Source of the DNA: Kribbella pittospori
GTDB taxonomy: Bacteria; Actinomycetota; Actinomycetes; Propionibacteriales; Kribbellaceae
Reading direction: 5' to 3'
DNA length: 64,000 nucleotides
Assembly: GCF_004331465.1 (NCBI RefSeq)
Contig: NZ_SJKB01000005.1
Coordinates: 248,001 to 312,000 of the forward strand
In this document: positions 24,376 to 32,659 of the stretch, one piece after another
Layout of the letters: the number at the start of each line of letters is the position of its first letter
Numbering within the stretch: position 1 is the first letter of the stretch
The notes under the pieces: model-generated
The model's database searches: none
What the model saw: the letters and a program-made list of their open reading frames with translations, nothing else
Told to the model about the DNA's origin: nothing
Made by a program: the position numbers and the translations under genes

Positions 24376-25395
24376 GTGCATGTTCCTGACGGCTTCTTCG
24401 ACGCCCCGACGTCCGTCGCGACCGGTCTGATCGCGGCGGGCGCGGTCGGCTTCAGCCTGCAACGCGCCAACCGAGAGATCCGCGAGACCGGGCCGGCGCT
24501 GGCCGGGCTCACGGCGGCCTTCGTGTTCGCGGTGCAGATGGTGAACTTCCCGGTCGGCGCGGGGACCAGCGGGCACCTGCTCGGTGGTGCGTTGGCTGCG
24601 GCGTTGGTCGGGCCGTGGTCCGCCGTACTGGTGATGTCGACGGTGCTGCTGGTCCAAGGGTTGCTGTTCGCGGACGGCGGGCTGACTGCCCTGGGCACGA
24701 ACATCACACTGATGGGCCTGATCACAGTGCTCGTCGGCTACTTCCTGACGCGGGCCGTTCTGAAGGCGCTGCCGCGCCGGGTCGGCAGCGTCGTACCCGC
24801 GGCCACGCTCGGTGCGCTGGTGTCTGTCCCGGTTGCCGCGCTCGCCTTCACCGGGCTTTATGCGATCGGTGGCGCGGTCGACATCCCGCTGGGCAAGCTT
24901 GCGACCGCTATGGTCGGCTGGCACATTCTGGTCGGGATCGGCGAGGCCGTCATCACCGCCGCTGTGCTGAGCGCGGTTGTCGCGACGCGCCCTGATCTTG
25001 TGTACGCCGCACGCCACCTGCAACAGGACCTCGTCCTGGTCGATGCCGACGGCAACACTTCGACGGTCTCGCCGGACCGGCCGATCGCGGCCAGGCCCGC
25101 CGGGCGCTCGTTCGGTGTCGGGATCGCGGTCACGCTGGTGGTGGCCGGCGGTCTGAGCCTGTTCGCGAGCGCGCATCCGGACGGACTGGAGTTCGTCGGG
25201 GCGAAGCTGGGCTTCGAGACCGCCGCCAAGTCGTCCGCGGTCGCGGGCAGCCCGCTGGCCGACTACGGCGTCAGCGGCATCGGCAACTCCGAAGTCTCCG
25301 GTGCCCTGGCCGGCATCATCGGCGTACTGGTCACGATCGTGCTCGGCCTGGCCATCGCCAAGCTGGCCTCACTCCGGGCGAACAAGGCATCGTGA
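24376..25395 (+). CDS. cbiM: ECF cobalt/nickel transporter S component CbiM with CbiN-like tail
   Basis: A 339-aa membrane protein that binds Co2+ or Ni2+ for an energy-coupling-factor importer. It begins MHVPDGF, with the His2 that ligates metal in CbiM/NikM; the GTG at 24376 must be the start because this N-terminus is part of the site. About seven membrane segments fill 1-215. After a basic loop comes a C-terminal extension with two more membrane segments around SPLADYGVSGIGNSEVSGAL, resembling the CbiN/NikN small subunit, so M and N are fused. The stop overlaps the next start (GTGA). Confidence 0.88.
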   Translation: MHVPDGFFDAPTSVATGLIAAGAVGFSLQRANREIRETGPALAGLTAAFVFAVQMVNFPVGAGTSGHLLGGALAAALVGPWSAVLVMSTVLLVQGLLFADGGLTALGTNITLMGLITVLVGYFLTRAVLKALPRRVGSVVPAATLGALVSVPVAALAFTGLYAIGGAVDIPLGKLATAMVGWHILVGIGEAVITAAVLSAVVATRPDLVYAARHLQQDLVLVDADGNTSTVSPDRPIAARPAGRSFGVGIAVTLVVAGGLSLFASAHPDGLEFVGAKLGFETAAKSSAVAGSPLADYGVSGIGNSEVSGALAGIIGVLVTIVLGLAIAKLASLRANKAS

Positions 25396-26150
25396 GCGGC
25401 GACGGCCTGCTCGTGGCGGTGGACAGCAGAGTCCACCGGGTGCCGGCGCAGGTGAAGCTCGTCGCGTTGTTCGTCTTCGTCCTCGCGGTCGTCTCCACGC
25501 CGGCGCCCGTCTTCTGGGCCTTCGGTCTGTACGCCGCGATGCTTGTGGCTGCTGTGGTCATGGCCAAGCTGCCGGTGCACGTGGTGTCGCGGCGGCTGGC
25601 GGTGGAGACACCGTTCATCGTGTTCGCGTTGCTGTTGCCGTTCGTGGCGACCGGGCCGCGGATCGACGTACTCGGACTGGAGTTGTCGCAGTCCGGCGTA
25701 CTCGGTGCGTGGAACGTGCTGGCCAAGGGGACGCTCGGAGTGGTCGCGGCAATCTTGCTGTCTGCAACGACTGCACCGCGAGACCTGTTGGCCGGCCTAG
25801 AGCGGCTGCGGCTCCCCGCGACGCTGGTCGCGATCCTGTCGTTCATGATCCGCTACCTCAGCGTGGTGTCGGACGACCTGCACCGGATGCGGATCGCCCG
25901 CGAGTCGCGCGGGTACGCCGGCGGTCGCGTGGGACATCTGAAGGCGGTCGCCGGGGGAGTGGGCGGCCTGTTCGTCCGCAGCTTCGAGCGCGGTGAGCGC
26001 GTGCACCTGGCGATGCGGTCCCGCGGGTACACCGGCCGGATGCCGTTGCTGAGTCAGGCCGGAGCAGTCCGATCGCAATGGCTGGAAGGTCTCACGATCT
26101 CCCTGCTCGCGGTCCTCATCGCAGTCATGGCAAGGGTGGTGGGCTTGTGA
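25392..26150 (+). CDS. cbiQ: ECF transporter T component CbiQ
   Basis: A 252-aa transmembrane coupling protein of the metal ECF importer. Four to six hydrophobic segments are visible, plus the two Ala/Arg-Gly coupling motifs that contact the ATPases: RIARESRGY (about 169-177) and HLAMRSRGY (about 207-215). GTG at 25392 overlaps the cbiM stop, and its own stop overlaps the cbiO start, both as GTGA. Confidence 0.88.
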   Translation: MSGDGLLVAVDSRVHRVPAQVKLVALFVFVLAVVSTPAPVFWAFGLYAAMLVAAVVMAKLPVHVVSRRLAVETPFIVFALLLPFVATGPRIDVLGLELSQSGVLGAWNVLAKGTLGVVAAILLSATTAPRDLLAGLERLRLPATLVAILSFMIRYLSVVSDDLHRMRIARESRGYAGGRVGHLKAVAGGVGGLFVRSFERGERVHLAMRSRGYTGRMPLLSQAGAVRSQWLEGLTISLLAVLIAVMARVVGL

Positions 26151-26917
26151 GCGGTCCGGCGATTCACGTTGAGCGGCTTGTCTTCGCGTATCCGGACGGG
26201 CGGCAGGCGCTGTTCGGCGTCGACTTCACTGTCGAGCACGGGGAGCGAGTGGCACTGCTCGGGCCGAACGGTGCCGGCAAGACCACGTTGGTGTTGCACC
26301 TGAACGGGATCCTCGGCTCGGTCGCGGGTGGGACCGGGAGCGGCACGATCCAGATCGGCGGGACCGGTTTGCATCGAGAGCACCTCGCCGTGATCCGGCG
26401 CAAGGTCGGGCTGGTGTTCCAGGACCCGGACGACCAGTTGTTCATGCCGACCGTGCGGGACGACGTCGCGTTCGGGCCGGCGAACCTCGGTCTGCGCGGA
26501 GCCGAGCTCGACGAGCGTGTGCACGAGGCGTTGGTGCAGGTGGGCATGCAGGATCACGCCGATCTCGCACCGCACCACCTGTCGTTCGGTCAGCGGCGAC
26601 GGGTCGCGGTGGCGACCGTGCTGGCGATGCGACCCGAGGTCCTGGTGCTGGACGAGCCGTCGAGCAACCTCGACCCGGCAGCGCGACGGGAGCTGGCCGA
26701 CATCCTGTCCGAGCTCGACGTCACGCTGCTGATGATCACCCACGACCTGCCGTACGCCTTGCAGCTGTGCGAGCGCAGCCTGCTCATGGACGACGGCCGG
26801 ATCGTTGCCGACGGCAAGACCCGGGACCTACTCGGTGACGCCGAGTTGATGAGTGCGCATCGCCTGGAGCTCCCGTACGGCTTCGACCCCCTGTCGGTGT
26901 CCGGCCCCGAGCGCTGA
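26147..26917 (+). CDS. cbiO: ECF transporter ATPase CbiO
   Basis: A 256-aa ABC ATPase powering CbiMQ. Walker A LLGPNGAGKTTL (about 39-50), Q-loop FQDPDDQLF (about 91-99), signature LSFGQRRRVAVA, Walker B VLVLDEPSSNLD and H-loop ITHD are all intact. The start is GTG 26147 overlapping the cbiQ stop; a longer frame from 26078 would lie inside cbiQ. No corrin biosynthesis or nickel enzyme gene is nearby, so cobalt versus nickel cannot be decided. Confidence 0.9.
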   Translation: MSGPAIHVERLVFAYPDGRQALFGVDFTVEHGERVALLGPNGAGKTTLVLHLNGILGSVAGGTGSGTIQIGGTGLHREHLAVIRRKVGLVFQDPDDQLFMPTVRDDVAFGPANLGLRGAELDERVHEALVQVGMQDHADLAPHHLSFGQRRRVAVATVLAMRPEVLVLDEPSSNLDPAARRELADILSELDVTLLMITHDLPYALQLCERSLLMDDGRIVADGKTRDLLGDAELMSAHRLELPYGFDPLSVSGPER

Positions 26918-26919
26918 CC

Positions 26920-27007
26920 CACACGACGGGATATCCCCTCGAGTGGTGCCTTCTCCCCTTGCATGCCAGGGGAGAACCCACAAGCGGGAGGGTTATCCCC
27001 TCGTGTG
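26920..27007. terminator. Nested inverted repeats between convergent cbiO and gntR
   Basis: An inner perfect 9-bp stem (TTCTCCCCT at 26951-26959, AGGGGAGAA at 26968-26976, 8-nt loop) lies inside a larger inverted pair, CACACGACGGGATA (26920-26933) and TATCCCCTCGTGTG (26994-27007), with 13 of 14 matches. It begins three bases after the cbiO stop and probably terminates transcription from both sides. Confidence 0.65.
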
Positions 27008-27018
27008 TTTGGCGGGGT

Positions 27019-27132
27019 GGGGTGGCTTCGGCGGGGTCAGGAGGGGGTTGGGGTGGCTTCGGGTGGGGTCAGGAGGGGGTTGGGGTGGCTTCGGCGGGGG
27101 GTCAGGAGGGGGTTGGGGTGGCTTCGGCGGGG
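27019..27132. repeat. G-rich tandem repeat, 31-33 bp unit, about 3.6 copies
   Basis: Units start GGGGTGGCTTCGG and end TCAGGAGGGGGTT. Copies are at 27019-27049 (31 bp), 27050-27081 (32), 27082-27114 (33) and a partial one at 27115-27132. Copies differ by one- to two-base changes in the middle G run. The array runs into the last 10 codons of the gntR gene (minus strand). The plus strand has many runs of three or more G and could form G-quadruplexes. Confidence 0.85.
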
Positions 27133-27812
27133 AGTGGTTCGGGGGTGCTCTCGAAGGCGGACCTCAGGCGGCTGCGGGACGCGGTCAGGTGAGCGTGCAT
27201 CGCGGCGTCCGCGGCCTCGGTGTCGCGCTGCCGGATCGCGGTGACGATCAAGTCGTGCTCCTCGAGGGCGTCCTCGGTCACCCGGGAGTCGCGCAGCAGC
27301 CGGAACAGCTGCAGATGGCAGTGCAGCTTGGCGAAGATCTCGCCGAAGTAGCTGTTCCCGGTGGCCGCGATGATCGCCTGGTGGAACTCGGCGTCCTCGC
27401 GGGCGAAGGCGCCGTACGACATCGTGCCGGCCTGGTAGCGGACGCGCAGGTCGGCGGCGATACCGGCGATCTGCTCGACCTCGACCCGCTGGTGCCGGCC
27501 GGCCGCCAGACCGGCGCAGTACGGCTCGATCAGGAACCGCGCCTCGAAGAGATCCTCGAACCGCTCCGGGGTCAGTTTGGGACTGGCGGAATATCCGATC
27601 AGATGTGTCTTGGTGACCAGATCTTCGGCCTCGAGCCGGTTCAGTGACTCCCGGACCGGGGTCTGGGAGACGCCGAGCTGGCGGCTGACCACGTCGACCC
27701 GGATCCGCTCACCGGGCTGGATCGCCCCGTCCAGCAGCCACGTCTGCAGCTGCTCGTAGACGACATCACTCATCCGGGTCCGTTCGGGACGCTCGGCACC
27801 GCGTTCGCTCAT
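27102..27812 (-). CDS. GntR family regulator (FadR/FCD subfamily)
   Basis: A 236-aa regulator with a winged helix at about 15-75 (RIRVDVVSRQLGVSQTPVRESLNRLEAEDLV) and an all-helical FCD ligand domain at about 95-215. The FCD metal-site residues can be seen in EDAEFHQAII and in the later His residues (EEHDLIVTAI, MHAHL). Start 27812 is preferred over the in-frame 27875 because AGGAACG precedes it. It is divergent from the sugar-acid operon and is its likely repressor, with an acidic metabolite as ligand. The last codons lie in the tandem repeat and give a Pro/Thr-rich tail. Confidence 0.87.
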   Translation of the reverse strand: MSERGAERPERTRMSDVVYEQLQTWLLDGAIQPGERIRVDVVSRQLGVSQTPVRESLNRLEAEDLVTKTHLIGYSASPKLTPERFEDLFEARFLIEPYCAGLAAGRHQRVEVEQIAGIAADLRVRYQAGTMSYGAFAREDAEFHQAIIAATGNSYFGEIFAKLHCHLQLFRLLRDSRVTEDALEEHDLIVTAIRQRDTEAADAAMHAHLTASRSRLRSAFESTPEPLPAEATPTPS

Positions 27813-27865
27813 CTGTCGTTCCTGTCCGGCCGGCGGGGTGGTGGGCCAGATCGTGAATTCGTATC

Positions 27866-27943
27866 CACAGACCATTGCAAATCATATCTGATCTGATCTA
27901 ACCTGCCAAAAATATCGCCACGATCCACCGATCCACCCCTGGG
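27866..27943. promoter_or_regulatory. AT-rich divergent promoter/operator region, gntR and sugar-acid operon
   Basis: A stretch much richer in A+T than its surroundings, with overlapping ATCTGATCTGATCT units at 27885-27898. FCD-type GntR proteins usually bind such short inverted or direct half sites between divergent genes. The exact operator and transcription starts cannot be fixed by eye. Confidence 0.45.
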
Positions 27944-28990
27944 ATGGTCGACGTGCACACAGACCTCGCAACAGCTCAGTCCCTGGCCGAACGTCTACTC
28001 GTCGCCGCGGGTGTTCCTGCCGCGGCGGCGGCCCAGCAAGCCGAACTTCTCCTGGTCGCCGAGGCGAAGGGAGTGCCGTCCCACGGCCTGCTCCGCCTGC
28101 CACGTCTGCTCCGCCGGCTGGGCAACGGCATCGCGAGCCCGACGAACACGGGTAAGCACGAATGGCTCAGTCCCTGCTACCTGTCCGTCGACGGCGAGCA
28201 GGGCCTGGGACCGGTGGTCGCGCTCCGTGCTCTGGAGGCGGTCGTCCCGGCGGCCGAACGGCACGGCGTCGCGGTCTGCTCGATCACGAACAACAACCAC
28301 CTGGGCATGCTCGGCTTCTACGCCGGCCGGATGGCCGAGCGCGGTGTGGTCTGTCTGGGGATGACCACGAGCGAGGCGCTGGTCCATCCGTGGGGCGGCA
28401 CCGAAGCGATCCTCGGGACGAACCCGCTGGCTCTTGGTGTCCCCGCGCAGCCGCATCCGCTGGTGCTGGACATGGCGACGTCGCAGGTGTCGATGGGCAA
28501 GGTCCACGACCACGCGCTTCGCGGCGTACCGCTCGAGCCGGGCTGGGCGTTGGATGCCGCCGGCAACCCGACGGTCGACCCGGTGGCGGCCAAGTGCGGA
28601 TCGATCGCGCCGTTCGGGGGAGCGAAGGGCTACGGACTCGGGCTCGGTCTGGGTGCGATGGTCACCTTCCTGACCGGTGCCGCCTACGGTACGGCGGTCG
28701 GCGGGACGCTGGACGACACCCGCCCGAGCAACAAGGGCGACCTGTTCATCCTGATGAGCGGCGGCGGCCACTCCGCCTCCGAGTACCTCGACCAGGTCCG
28801 CGGCAGCCGGCCTGCCGACCCCGCTTCACCGGTCGCGGTTCCGGGTGACGGGGCTCGGGCCCGCTATCAGGAATCAGTGGCTCACGGCATCGAGATCGCC
28901 GACGAGTTGTGGCGCGAGCTGACCGCCCTGGACTCAGCCCAGGATGCAGCCCGAGATGCCGCCCAGCCCGAAGCAGTTCTGGCCGAATGA
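27944..28990 (+). CDS. Ldh2/malate dehydrogenase-like family oxidoreductase
   Basis: A 348-aa NAD(P)-dependent 2-hydroxyacid dehydrogenase of the Ldh2 fold (the YlbC/AllD/DlgD/ComC group, unrelated to Rossmann-type LDH). Family motifs: EAKGVPSHGLLRLP with the His-Gly pair near residue 47, SITNNNHLGMLGFYAGRMAERG, LGTNPLALGVPA, and GGAKGYGLGLGLGAMV. In this pathway it would oxidise or reduce a keto-sugar acid or hydroxyacid. It is first in an operon that continues to 37042, with short gaps. Confidence 0.85.
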   Translation: MVDVHTDLATAQSLAERLLVAAGVPAAAAAQQAELLLVAEAKGVPSHGLLRLPRLLRRLGNGIASPTNTGKHEWLSPCYLSVDGEQGLGPVVALRALEAVVPAAERHGVAVCSITNNNHLGMLGFYAGRMAERGVVCLGMTTSEALVHPWGGTEAILGTNPLALGVPAQPHPLVLDMATSQVSMGKVHDHALRGVPLEPGWALDAAGNPTVDPVAAKCGSIAPFGGAKGYGLGLGLGAMVTFLTGAAYGTAVGGTLDDTRPSNKGDLFILMSGGGHSASEYLDQVRGSRPADPASPVAVPGDGARARYQESVAHGIEIADELWRELTALDSAQDAARDAAQPEAVLAE

Positions 28991-29022
28991 CCCCGCCCAC
29001 GACCGGACAAGGACCCGCCACG

Positions 29023-30252
29023 ATGACGATCACCTCTGCCTCGTTCGGCGTACAACGATCACCGCGCACGGTTCTCTTCGGCGCCGGTCAACGCTCGCTG
29101 CTCGGCCGCCATGCCGCGGAGTACGGGCGGAAGGCGCTGGTCTGCACGGACGAGCGGCTGGCCGCATCGGCCGAGTTCACCGAGTTGATCAACGACCTCA
29201 AGGACCACGGCATCGACGTGAGCGTGTGGTCCGACACCGCCCCCGAGCTGCCTGCGTCCGACATCGACGCCTGCTACAACGCGATGAGGTACGCCGGGAT
29301 CGAGGTGGTGATCGGAATCGGTGGAGGCAGCTGCCTCGACCTGGGCAAGGCGCTGGCGTTGCTGCTCAGTCATGGCGGCCCGATCGACCGGTACTACGGG
29401 GAGAACGCCGTACCTGGACCGGTCCTGCCGATCATCGCCGTACCGACGACGGGTGGGACCGGGTCCGAGGTGACGCCGGTCTGCGTTCTCAGCGACAGCC
29501 GGCGCGAACTCAAGGCAGGTATCTCGTCGGCGTACCTGATTCCCTCGGTGGCGATCTGCGACCCGGAGCTGACCTACACCTGCCCGCCCGCACTGACCGC
29601 GAGCGCCGGTGCCGACGCGGTGTCGCATCTGGTGGAGTCGTTCACCGCGATCCAGCGGCCGCCCGCGGCGGTCGGCGAAGGCCGCGTTTTCATCGGCAAG
29701 AACGTGATCAGTGACTCCTACGCCCGCTGGGGTCTCGGGCTACTCGCCCGCGCTCTCCCGGAGGCCTTCGAGCATCCGGACGGCCGGGAGGCACGCTCCG
29801 ACGTGATGCTTGCCGCCAACGCCGGCGGGTATGCGCTCGGAGTCGCCGGGACCGCCGCAGCGCACGCACTGCAGTACCCGCTCGGTGCCCTGACGCACAC
29901 CGCACATGGTGTCGGAGTCGGCGTACTCCTGCCGTACGTGATGCGCTACAACGCTCCCGCCCGGGTCGCGGAGTTCGCTGAGATCGCGACGATCTTCGGC
30001 GTACCGGCGAGTGACGGCGGACAAGCGCAAGCGCTGGCCGGCATCGAGGCGGTCGAGACCCTGCTGGATCGGATCGGCATCCCACCCACGTTGAAGGAAC
30101 TCGGCCTGACCGAGGACCAGCTCTCGTACGTCGCGTCGATGGGGCTGAAGTCGGCCCGGCTCGTCGACAACAACCCCCGTCCGCTGGATACCGACGCGCT
30201 GTACGAGATCACTCGCGCCGCGTACGCCGGCGATCGCGGCAACCCGTTCTGA
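29023..30252 (+). CDS. Iron-containing (group III) alcohol dehydrogenase
   Basis: A 409-aa NAD-dependent metal alcohol dehydrogenase. Motifs: VVIGIGGGSCLDLGKALALL (nucleotide site), PTTGGTGSEVTPVCVL, and metal ligands in TASAGADAVSHLVES, HALQYPLGALTHTAHGVGVGVLLP. The expected reaction is reversible oxidation of an alcohol or hydroxyacid to an aldehyde or keto acid. Start 29023 has AAGGAC upstream. An alternative ATG at 28987 overlaps the previous stop (ATGA) but has no ribosome site. Confidence 0.9.
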   Translation: MTITSASFGVQRSPRTVLFGAGQRSLLGRHAAEYGRKALVCTDERLAASAEFTELINDLKDHGIDVSVWSDTAPELPASDIDACYNAMRYAGIEVVIGIGGGSCLDLGKALALLLSHGGPIDRYYGENAVPGPVLPIIAVPTTGGTGSEVTPVCVLSDSRRELKAGISSAYLIPSVAICDPELTYTCPPALTASAGADAVSHLVESFTAIQRPPAAVGEGRVFIGKNVISDSYARWGLGLLARALPEAFEHPDGREARSDVMLAANAGGYALGVAGTAAAHALQYPLGALTHTAHGVGVGVLLPYVMRYNAPARVAEFAEIATIFGVPASDGGQAQALAGIEAVETLLDRIGIPPTLKELGLTEDQLSYVASMGLKSARLVDNNPRPLDTDALYEITRAAYAGDRGNPF

Positions 30253-30274
30253 CCAGGCGTTTGGAGCACACCTG

Positions 30275-31702
30275 ATGATCTCTCCGCACGATCTCTTCAT
30301 CGATGGTCAGTGGCGCCCGGCCGCCGACGGCCGGCGGTTCGTCGTGCACGATCCGGCCGACGGGTCCGAGCTGGCCCAGTTCGCGGCCGCCACCGAGGCG
30401 GACTGCCTCGCGGCGGTCGACGCGGCAGCCGACGCGCTGTCCGGCTGGGCGACGACCCCGCCCAGGCAGCGCTCCGAGATCCTTCGGACCTGTTTCGACA
30501 TCCTCACCGCCGAACGTGAGCAGTTCGCCGGCCTCATCGTCGCCGAGAACGGCAAGGCGTACGCCGACGCCCTCGGCGAAGCGAGCTACGCGGCCGAGTT
30601 CTTCCGCTGGTTCGCCGAGGAGGCGGTCCGGATCGGCGGCGACTTCCGCCTCTCGCCGTCGGGCGACAAAACAATCGTGGTCCGGCGCGATCCGATCGGG
30701 GTGTCGGTGCTGATTACCCCGTGGAACTTCCCGGCCGCGATGGCCACCCGCAAGATCGCCCCGGCTCTGGCCGCCGGTTGCTCGGTGGTGCTGAAGCCGG
30801 CGAGCCAGACCCCACTCACCGCGGCGTACGTCGTCGAGGTACTCCGCCGAGCTGGTGTCCCGGCGGGTGTTGTGAACCTCGTGACACCGGTGCCGGCCGG
30901 GCCTGCGGTGAGCGCGATGCTGCACCACCCCGCCGTACGCAAGCTGTCGTTCACCGGCTCGACCGAAGTCGGCCGGCTGCTGCTGCGGGAGGCTGCGGAT
31001 CAGGTGGTCAGCTCGTCGATGGAGCTCGGCGGGAACGCGCCGTTCGTGGTCCTGCCCGGCGCCGACGTGGACGCGGCGGTCGAGGGCGCGATGGTCGCGA
31101 AGATGCGCAACGGCGGATCGGCCTGTACGGCGGCCAACCGGTTCTACGTGCACGACTCGCTGGTCGAGGAGTTCACCGCCCGGATCACCGTTGCGATGAA
31201 GGGCATCACGATGGGCCCGGGCGCCGACCGGTCGAACGAGCTCGGCGCCCTGGTGTCGCCGGAGGAGCGCGACAAGGTCGCCCGGCTGGTCGACCAGGCC
31301 GTCGCCGACGGGGCCACGCTCGCCCTGGGCGGTGAGACTCCGGAGGTCGGCGCCTTCTATCCGCCGACGGTGCTCACCGACGTACGGCACGGGAGCGAGA
31401 TCAACCAGATCGAGATCTTCGGCCCCGTCACCGCGATCGTTTCCTTCAACGACGTCGATGAGGCGATCGCGATGGCGAACGACACCATCTACGGCCTGAT
31501 CGCCTATGTGTACGGCGATCCCGCCCAGGCGCTCGCGGTCGCGCAGCGGATCGACGCCGGCATGGTCGCGGTCAACCGCGGCGTACTGAGTGATCCGGCG
31601 GCGCCGTTCGGCGGGACGAAGCAGTCCGGGCTGGGCCGCGAAGGCAGCTCCGAAGGCATCCTCGAATTCCTCGAGGAGAAGTACATCGGGATCGAGGTGT
31701 GA
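30275..31702 (+). CDS. NAD(P)-dependent aldehyde dehydrogenase (succinate/glutarate semialdehyde type)
   Basis: A 475-aa aldehyde dehydrogenase. Visible: ITPWNFPAAMATRKIAPALA (about 148-167), FTGSTEVGRLL, the general-base Glu in MELGGNAPFVVL (about 250), the catalytic Cys in NGGSACTAANRFYV (about 286), and EIFGPVTAIV. It is closest in appearance to succinate-semialdehyde dehydrogenases, but in this sugar-acid operon a 2-oxoglutarate or glycol semialdehyde is equally likely. It lies 22 bp after the alcohol dehydrogenase. Confidence 0.9.
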   Translation: MISPHDLFIDGQWRPAADGRRFVVHDPADGSELAQFAAATEADCLAAVDAAADALSGWATTPPRQRSEILRTCFDILTAEREQFAGLIVAENGKAYADALGEASYAAEFFRWFAEEAVRIGGDFRLSPSGDKTIVVRRDPIGVSVLITPWNFPAAMATRKIAPALAAGCSVVLKPASQTPLTAAYVVEVLRRAGVPAGVVNLVTPVPAGPAVSAMLHHPAVRKLSFTGSTEVGRLLLREAADQVVSSSMELGGNAPFVVLPGADVDAAVEGAMVAKMRNGGSACTAANRFYVHDSLVEEFTARITVAMKGITMGPGADRSNELGALVSPEERDKVARLVDQAVADGATLALGGETPEVGAFYPPTVLTDVRHGSEINQIEIFGPVTAIVSFNDVDEAIAMANDTIYGLIAYVYGDPAQALAVAQRIDAGMVAVNRGVLSDPAAPFGGTKQSGLGREGSSEGILEFLEEKYIGIEV

Positions 31703-31705
31703 CCG

Positions 31706-32659
31706 ATGGCCAACGCCGTCCTTCCGACTCTGACACCGCCCGACGTCGACGGCGGACCCCCGGCCCGTAAGCGGGTGAAGGCGAAACCGAAACGGCAGAA
31801 CCTGGCCGGCTGGCTGTTCGTCGGCCCGGTGATCTTCGGCGTGCTGTTCTTCCAGCTGGCGCCGGTCGCGGCATCGCTGGTGGTGTCGCTGACGAACTGG
31901 ACCGGACTGAACTCGCCGAAGTTCCTTGGCCTGGGCAACTACCGCGAGCTGTTCACCGTCGACGACACCTTCTACCCGTCGCTGCGGAACACGGTGATCT
32001 TCACTCTGGTCGTGGTCACCTTGAGCATCGGTATAGGCCTCGGGCTGGCGGTCCTGTGCAACCAGAAGGTCAAGGGCATCGGCATCTTCCGGACCCTGTA
32101 CTACTCGCCCGCGGTGACCAACGTGGTCGCGATCGGCTTCGTCTGGTTCTGGCTCTACAACCCGGACAACGGGCTGTTCAACTCGACGCTGAGGACCATC
32201 GGGATCGACGGACCGGCCTGGCTGTCCGACACCAAGACGGCGCTGATCGCGGTGATCATCGTCGCGCTCTGGCAGGGCGTCGGCTACCCGATGGTGATCC
32301 TGCTGGCCGGGCTGCAGAGCATCGACAGCTCGCTGATCGAAGCCGCCACGGTGGACGGTGCGTCGGCCTGGCGCCGGTTCTGGGCAGTCGTCGTACCGCT
32401 GCTGACGCCGAGTCTGTTCTTTCTCACGATCACGCAGTTCATCACGTCGTTCCAGGTGTTCGGGATCATCTACGTGATGACGTCCGGCGGGCCGAACAAC
32501 GCCACCTCGGTGTTCATCTTCCACATCTACGAGACCGCCTTCGGCCACGGCCGGCTCGGCTACGCCTCGGCGATGGGCTGGGTGCTGTTCGTCATCGTCG
32601 GTGTCGTCACCGCGATCCAGTGGAAGATGGAGAAGCGGTGGGTGCACTATGACAACTGA
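31706..32659 (+). CDS. Sugar ABC importer permease, MalF/UgpA type
   Basis: A 317-aa inner-membrane permease with a basic N-terminus (RKRVKAKPKRQ) and six predicted helices. The EAA loop that docks the ATPase is EAATVDGASAWRRFWAVVVP (about 213-232). It pairs with the gene starting at 32649, which overlaps its 3' end by 11 bp. No ATPase gene is in the operon, so a shared MsiK-like ATPase is presumably used, as is common in actinobacteria. Confidence 0.92.
   Translation: MANAVLPTLTPPDVDGGPPARKRVKAKPKRQNLAGWLFVGPVIFGVLFFQLAPVAASLVVSLTNWTGLNSPKFLGLGNYRELFTVDDTFYPSLRNTVIFTLVVVTLSIGIGLGLAVLCNQKVKGIGIFRTLYYSPAVTNVVAIGFVWFWLYNPDNGLFNSTLRTIGIDGPAWLSDTKTALIAVIIVALWQGVGYPMVILLAGLQSIDSSLIEAATVDGASAWRRFWAVVVPLLTPSLFFLTITQFITSFQVFGIIYVMTSGGPNNATSVFIFHIYETAFGHGRLGYASAMGWVLFVIVGVVTAIQWKMEKRWVHYDN

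Noticed and set aside
27001..27140. CRISPR array
   Set aside because: The repeats are head-to-tail with no unique spacers and slippage-type differences; no cas genes are in the window.
26853..27647. A Gly/Trp-rich plus-strand frame across the tandem repeat, at first sight a repeat protein
   Set aside because: The repeats come from the DNA array and the rest is the shadow of gntR; no ribosome site and no conserved ending.
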